From: Berberis thunbergii
Taxonomy: Eukaryota > Streptophyta > Magnoliopsida > Ranunculales > Berberidaceae
Direction of reading: 5' to 3'
Assembly (NCBI GenBank): GCA_003290165.1
Contig: QNQO01000449.1
Span: 722,227 to 786,226, forward strand
DNA: 64,000 bases
Shown: positions 59,191 through 64,000 of the stretch, piece after piece
How the letters are laid out: the number at the start of each line of letters is the position of its first letter
Position numbering within the stretch: position 1 is the stretch's first letter
The notes under the pieces: generated by a model
What the model was told of the DNA's origin: nothing
Database searches by the model: none
The model's input: the letters and a program-made list of their open reading frames with translations, nothing else
Position numbers and translations under genes: made by a program

Positions 59191-59605
59191 CAAGTTAGCA
59201 TAATCGAAAAAAAAAATTTATATTTTTTTTTGCTGCTGCAGCAAAATCACAGCCGTGGGCACCTGCCAAAATCAGTCCTTACTATAGTTTGTGTCATGCC
59301 TCCGACACGAATAAGAACCACCCAAACTATATGCTAGATAAATACAAAATCAAACCGTAAAAAGGAACTTGTCAAGTTTTGACGCCAAACAAAAACATGT
59401 AAACAAATAGCATTAATTAATGTACAATAGCAGGGATTAACCTGAACAAATGGAACATAGCTTGTTATATCAGGTTTCGCTCGCATCTAAAACAAAAGAA
59501 TTTCTCTATGTTTTTCCAACAATACAAATCGCCCCTAGTTATAATGTAAGAAAATACATTGATGCCCTTAGGAACAGGCCCCATTTCTTTCGGGTAGTTG
59601 CTTGT

Positions 59606-59770
59606 TCAATATACTGAAAATGATGAGAATGCAGCACCTGATAGTTGCTTGTATATGGCACCGGTGATGGTTGATACAACGACACACTTTGCACCCCTGA
59701 AACAAGCAATGTATGCGCATTTCTCCTGTCCAACATACTGCTGCCCGTACTGGATCAGACCTTCAGAGCC
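59606..59770 (-). pseudogene. Exon-like fragment of an unidentified gene
   Basis: After an acceptor TGCAG the minus strand has an uninterrupted frame reading GSEGLIQYGQQYVGQEKCAY, IACFRGAKCVVVSTITGAIY and KQLSGAAFSSFSVY to a TGA at 59606-59608. The composition and the splice acceptor suggest a real exon remnant. I do not recognise the family. It lies inside CACTA-3, near the ATPase fragment and in the same orientation. Confidence 0.4.
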
Positions 59771-60159
59771 CTGCAGTATAAAAATTAGTCAGTACTTAAT
59801 GACAGAACAAACATGACCTATAAAGATTGCTAATAAACCAATGACAAACAAACATGACCTATAATTGCACAGTTATTGAAACAAGACAACATAGATACTC
59901 TTTAAGTACTTTATTGCATATGATCTGGACCTGGGTGTAACAATAAGTTGTAGCAAAAGCACAAGTAGAAGTATCATCATCAACAACACCTAGGTTTCAT
60001 GCTGAAAAAAAAATTCTACTAGACCAGATTATATGCTCCTAAAAAAAATTCTACTCCACGGAACTCCTAAAAAACATTGCCATATATCCATTACATCCAT
60101 CACAGTATATATCATCAATTACATAAGCTAAAACTTGATCATGTGACATCATAACATAC

Positions 60160-60235
60160 CATGTCGTCCGATGTAAGAGTCCCAGACTTATCAAAACAAC
60201 GTCAACCCACAAATCCACCAATACAGGCACCATTA
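60160..60235 (-). pseudogene. P-type ATPase exon fragment (P5A-like, phosphorylation site)
   Basis: The minus strand reads CFDKSGTLTSDDM and is followed at once by a GTATGT donor. DKTGTLTSDDM is the phosphorylation-site signature, and the form with CFDK and TSDDM is characteristic of the P5A subfamily (endoplasmic reticulum ATPases such as Arabidopsis PDR2/MIA). Here the T of DKTGT is S, and the codons before it contain a stop and a short deletion. Only about 25 codons are present. Confidence 0.6.
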
Positions 60236-60846
60236 CTACATTAGATAAGACTTTTTATCCTATTTGCTTGAAATCACAAACGAAAGAGTCATTTATGCTT
60301 AAATGTCGAGGAAGTGAAGTTATCACTTCAATTTTTTCATCATATTGATTCCGGTTTATAAGTTTACTAGCTTGCTAAACTGAATCAGAAATTCTAAATG
60401 TCGAGGAAGTGGGCGAGGAAATAAGCGAGGGGAGGGAGGTGGCGGGATGGGAAAATCAATCAATTTAAGAACATAAAAAAGGAAAATCAGAATGGCATTG
60501 AAAACCACCATGAGTTTACAAATCACATTTCCATTTTTATAGAAACTTTGCAATTACAAGATATACACGAATTACACGTGTTTATCTTTCCTACCAACAC
60601 ACTATAATCTAAATATAGACTCACTTTAATTCCTAACTAGATTTTTCAAGATTTACTACTTGTCAGAATTTTTTTTTTAAGGTTTTACTTTTATGACAAG
60701 AGATTATGAAAGATTTGGATTAAAAAAAAAAAACTTTTATAGATTTCTACAGATTTTTGGATAACTTATATTTTATGACAAATGGCAGACCTTACAAAAA
60801 AGACCTTTTGAACAGGTGACAGGTGAAAAAGGAGGGATGACTGGCC

Positions 60847-60854
60847 TATTTAAA
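60847..60854 (+). promoter_or_regulatory. Possible TATA box with CT-rich leader
   Basis: TATTTAAA stands in GGCCTATTTAAACCCCC, about 30-40 bp before CACCACTCATCTTCC and a CT-rich stretch. The spacing fits a plant core promoter. There is no supporting gene downstream, so it could be a captured promoter or chance. Confidence 0.25.
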
Positions 60855-61344
60855 CCCCCTCACCACCACTCATCTTCCCCCCTCTCCCTTGCATTTCTTC
60901 TCTTCCTCTATAGTGAAGAGATTCTCCATCTCAATCTCTCCATTTCTTTGCCATTTCTCTATTTTCCATTTGGTAGCTCCTCTTTTCCTCCAATATACTT
61001 CTGCATTTGCTCTTCTTCTTTTATCTTCCTTTCTTGTGGTATTGCATGCAAATGCAAGTAGTGATCTATTGTTATGGTTTTGGTGGCCTTTTTCAGTCTA
61101 TGAGTTGATTGAAAGGCTGCTTGAAATGAATATAATTGTTGTCTAAATTATTTCAAATAAATACTATGGACACTAACCTTCACATATGGAATGACTTGGA
61201 GAACAGCAGACCGCGCGTAGAACACGCAGCACACGCGCGTTTCTGCGACAAATCAAGTTACACTGGACTGCCAAGATCAACCGGCATACACATGCTCCAA
61301 CTGCATGTCGCCACATTCTCAGCATGTCAACGCTGCGACACAGC

Positions 61345-61440
61345 AGCAATGCGTCCCCAGCAGCAGCAAACCCAGCAGCAACAACAAACAGCAAACCAGC
61401 AGCAGCCAAACCCATCAGCAACAGCAAAGCAGCGCAACAT
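61345..61440. repeat. CAG/CAA-rich microsatellite 1
   Basis: Repeats of CAGCAGCAGCAAACC and CAGCAACAACAA. The flank TCAACGCTGCGACA just before it (about 61327) is found again before the second CAG-rich repeat (about 62287), so the two tracts share an origin. Confidence 0.7.
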
Positions 61441-62286
61441 TCACAAATAAAAAATACCATTAAGCTTATATAATATAATTACAAACAATATAATTACAAA
61501 CAATAATTAAAAATCAATACCATTAAGCTTATATAAAAAAAATAGTAATTAATAACAGAGCAACATTCACAAATAAAAACCACATTTAGATGGATAAAAC
61601 CTAAAGATTCAATATATGATTCAAACATTTAGATGAAACAAATATGGGAATAAGTGGAAATAGAACCATATTGCCGAGTTCCTACTTAAACCAAACCAGA
61701 AATGATGTATCAAACCTACGAATCCAATCCATATCACATCAAAACATCCACTCAGACAACTCAATATGATTGGATTTCTTTTGACAAATAGGCATTTTCT
61801 GTGCTATTCTCTTATTTCAACTTTCCTGATAGAATCCAATTGGCTGAGCGGTCAGGATAATTGATGGAGCACATTTGGAATTCATAAATTCTAGAATTCA
61901 CATCCCTATCTACTTCTATTATATATACCTCGGGACAAAGAAAACATTTTATCATGTAGCCCGTTTAATCAAGCATTAAATGTCGATGCATATAACTGAG
62001 ATCCTAATCAATATCTGAGTGGTTTGACTTCAGAGTAGAAGATCTTGCTAGTGGCAAATAGATTGTTTCTCACTTGCACAAGCCAAAAATGGGCACATGC
62101 AATCAATGCACATCTGATCAGTAAGCATCAGTTTAGAAGACACGTGCAGAAGATAGATGTGCAGAGGTAAAGGTGACTTACACTAGTTTTCCTCCGACCA
62201 ATCTTTAAGGCATAAGCCAATCGTCGCAGTTGCCAATTTTTGAGCTTCGGCGGGTGTTTCTTTTTTCATCATCAGTTACTTCCCAT

Positions 62287-62415
62287 CAACGCTGCGACAG
62301 ACAGAGCAGCAGAACCAAGCAGCAACAGCAACAGCAAAGCAGGGCAGCAGCAGCAGTAACGCGCCAAAGCGTAGCAGCAGCAGCAGCATCAACGCCGCGC
62401 ATGAAACAGCAGCAG
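62287..62415. repeat. CAG/CAA-rich microsatellite 2
   Basis: It begins TCAACGCTGCGACAGACAGA and continues with CAGCAGCAGCAGTAACGCGC-like units. The open frame through it gives poly-glutamine and poly-alanine runs, which I regard as a by-product of the repeat. Confidence 0.7.
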
Positions 62416-62429
62416 AAAAAAATTACAGA

Positions 62430-62965
62430 TGCACTCTGTTTTGCGACAGAGTGCTCTGCCTACCTGCTCCTCGTATAGAGCCAAGCAAAGCTATGCACCT
62501 TCACAAGTACTTGCCACAATTACCTGCAATTGTCAACCAAGCAAAGTTAGCTTTTATAGCTTGACAAGAAGCTCAAACCAATCATGCATTCGAAGAAAAA
62601 CAAATGCTGGAAAAAATTCAATTCATTCCAACATCTTAAGTTGAAATTTATGTAAAATGGACAGCTGCAATCGGCTACATTCTTCATTTTCGTACAATTG
62701 TTTGATAGGCAAAAAAGGTTAAAATGAGCTGATTTTTTGTAACTTGCAACTTGCAAATAAAACAAGTTCTAAATGCAATGAATAACAAGCACTAAATTGA
62801 CTTGAATAGGCAACCTTTACTCAATTAAGACATAAGCAAAAAATAGCCTATTACATCTTAAGGTCACATTTCTATGTCTAGTTCATGTATCAAAAATGCT
62901 TCCAAATATCAGCAACAAACAAGATATATACTCGAACAATTAAAGGAGTCGAGGGGTTAATGAAC
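62430..62965. other. AT-rich DNA without recognised gene
   Basis: No domain, repeat or terminus was identified. It precedes a series of exon-like segments. Confidence 0.25.
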
Positions 62966-62969
62966 AAAC

Positions 62970-63055
62970 CGGTGATTGCTTTCTCATAAATCAGCTTAAG
63001 TGTCACAGCTCTCCTCTGGGACTCTAGCCTTTCAACTTCAGTACCATTAGCGACA
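62970..63055 (-). pseudogene. Exon-like segment of an unidentified gene (1)
   Basis: The minus strand reads NGTEVERLESQRRAVTLKLI then YEKAIT and meets a possible donor GTTTGT. The charged helical composition is protein-like. The upstream limit is unclear because stops occur before NGTEV in the flanking frames. Family not recognised. Confidence 0.3.
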
Positions 63056-63301
63056 ACGCACTATGGTTTTGACTACTTGAGGAAGGAGTTCAACGCCCAT
63101 TACAATATTCATAATGGGGAAGTAACCACTAGCATAATCACCAACATTTTGAAGTCTAGTGTCAGTCAGAAAAATACAGAACCTGCGATTCCAGAATCAA
63201 GGTTAAATAATCCAGTCCTAAAGCTTGAGTCAACAGAACAAAGCATTTAATAACTGATATTGTATACAGAACTTCTACCTGAATCTCATTTAGCTACAAG
63301 A

Positions 63302-63430
63302 AACTCATTTGATGGCAATGTACAGAACTTCTACCTGATAGGACTACAAGCAGGGGAGGTGGAAGCAGTTGATTTCAGTTTTGTTGATGGCAAGATGTTG
63401 ATGCACTATATGCTTCCTTTCAGAGTATGA
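63302..63430 (+). other. Short coding-like frame of unknown origin
   Basis: The plus strand reads NSFDGNVQNFYLIGLQAGEV, EAVDFSFVDGKMLMHYMLPF and RV before TGA at 63428. There is no start codon at its beginning. A short direct repeat (ACAGAACTTCTACCTGA at about 63267 and 63323) overlaps it. It may be a degraded exon or chance. Confidence 0.2.
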
Positions 63431-63616
63431 AATCATGTTGTCTGAATCTAGGGTTGTCTCTGTCTTGTAAGAGCTACATTTCTACATGTCAAAAATATAT
63501 GATGTAGTTAGACAAAATTTAAAAACTTAGGAAGAAGTAAACTATTAAATAATAAATGAGAAATGAAATGGAGGAAATAGAACAATTAGGTAGTTATATT
63601 CAAAAGCCAGAATAAC

Positions 63617-63720
63617 CTTCAGGTACACTAAATCATCCTCAGAAAACGCCTTCTCATCATTGACATGAGTAGCAGCGCACCTCGCAGCAACACCATTATG
63701 AACATGCTGTTTTATGGATG
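63617..63720 (-). pseudogene. Exon-like segment of an unidentified gene (2)
   Basis: The minus strand reads HNGVAARCAATHVNDEKAFS then EDDLVYLK and meets a possible donor, AAG followed by GTTATT. The next segment upstream on this strand (63789) ends with the same donor context, so the two could be consecutive exons. Family not recognised. Confidence 0.35.
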
Positions 63721-63788
63721 ATTCATGAGTACTTACAAGCTAAACTAACAAAAGGGGAGGAGAAAAGGATGGAAAATAGATCAATAAC

Positions 63789-63900
63789 CTTTACAATTTC
63801 TGGATTCTTCCATGGACCTTTATCTGAGCGCATACAGCCACTTTGATCAGCACAAGTACAAGTACACCTAAGAAAATCAGGCAACTCGCTGTTGCAAACG
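63789..63900 (-). pseudogene. Exon-like segment of an unidentified gene (3)
   Basis: The minus strand reads [20 protein letters not shown] then [18 protein letters not shown] and meets a possible donor, AAG followed by GTTATT. It is cysteine-rich ([11 protein letters not shown]). I do not recognise the family. It may belong to a gene or captured fragment that continues past the window end. Confidence 0.35.
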
Positions 63901-64000
63901 ACACTGAGTGAGTTTCAAATTAGGTTTGCTGAAAATGTGTTTTAATCCATTATTAAAGTGAAATATCAACAGGAAAGGCAGCTGCTACAATGTGTGTTTG

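Larger units (their letters stand above)
60236..62228. other. CACTA-3 interior with CAG repeat and promoter-like segment
   Basis: No gene was recognised. TATTTAAA at 60847-60854 is followed by a CT-rich stretch (60860-61010) that resembles a plant core promoter and leader on the plus strand, but no coding sequence follows. A CAG-rich repeat lies at 61350-61440. The stretch 61450-62228 is AT-rich, with a small duplication of CATTAAGCTTATATAA at about 61457 and 61521. Confidence 0.3.
58499..64000. mobile_element. CACTA transposon 3, left end present, right end not found
   Basis: The left terminus CACTACACCAAAAACCCCC begins at 58499 and matches the reverse complement of CACTA-1's right terminus for the first 13 bases. 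It is followed by dense subterminal repeats. No terminus reading TTTTGGTGTAGTG was seen before the window ends, so the element either extends past 64000 or is truncated at an unrecognised point. The 3-bp flank on the left is TGA. Transposase exons were not recognised in this window. Confidence 0.6.

Noticed and set aside
62230..62478. A poly-glutamine/poly-alanine protein
   Set aside because: The frame follows the CAG microsatellite, with no domain and no gene context.

Overview
The window looks like plant nuclear intergenic DNA, most likely from a flowering plant. It is AT-rich, has no prokaryotic gene organisation, and is built almost entirely from mobile elements: Ty3/gypsy LTR retrotransposons with the marks of the Tat lineage (a second RNase H domain, an antisense ORF beyond pol, and tandem repeats between pol and that ORF), CACTA DNA transposons, a scrap of Ty1/copia, and short decayed pieces of host genes. 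The species cannot be named from the sequence. I found no intact host gene, and every retrotransposon reading frame is broken by stops, frameshifts or deletions.

Layout. 1-1600: low-complexity sequence with no gene. 1600-3625: the 3' end of a plus-oriented Tat-type element (antisense ORF plus LTR). 3626-4387: a repeat also seen near 57 kb. 4388-11165: two minus-oriented Ty3/gypsy remnants sharing an LTR family, the larger with an antisense ORF and 146-bp tandem repeats. 11979-12763: broken exons of importin-alpha and a Rab2-type GTPase, next to a CACTA element whose transposase exons lie at 13134-15059 and whose right end is at 18030. About 19080-19364: a Ty1/copia reverse transcriptase fragment. 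19724-28241: element C, a full-length Ty3/gypsy copy with 519- and 564-bp LTRs and a 5-bp target duplication (GTAGG).

30036-56027 is one nested structure. Element B (target duplication GCTTG) keeps its LTRs, gag, protease, a 179-bp tandem array and an antisense ORF, but has lost most of pol. Element A (37478-54009, target duplication CCCAC) is inserted into B's antisense ORF and splits it. Element A in turn contains 6.5 kb of CACTA interior (39369-45837), followed by a second copy of A's own LTR, gag and protease block. That arrangement is not explained by simple insertion.

56033-58498: non-coding repeats and a fimbrin-like exon fragment. From 58499 to beyond the window end: the left terminus of another CACTA element, with dense inverted AACGGTTTT/AAACCGTT subterminal repeats, followed by exon-like fragments (one carrying the P-type ATPase phosphorylation motif) and CAG-rich repeats.

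The elements encode the usual retrotransposon functions (gag, protease, reverse transcriptase, RNase H, integrase), but substitutions at catalytic positions (for example YIDN for YxDD in element C, and loss of D and E in the element A integrase) and multiple stops suggest none is autonomous now. I see no convincing undescribed molecular system. The best leads are the tandem array as a possible satellite source, the recurrent antisense ORF, the duplicated LTR-gag block around CACTA DNA, and the host exon fragments beside CACTA elements.
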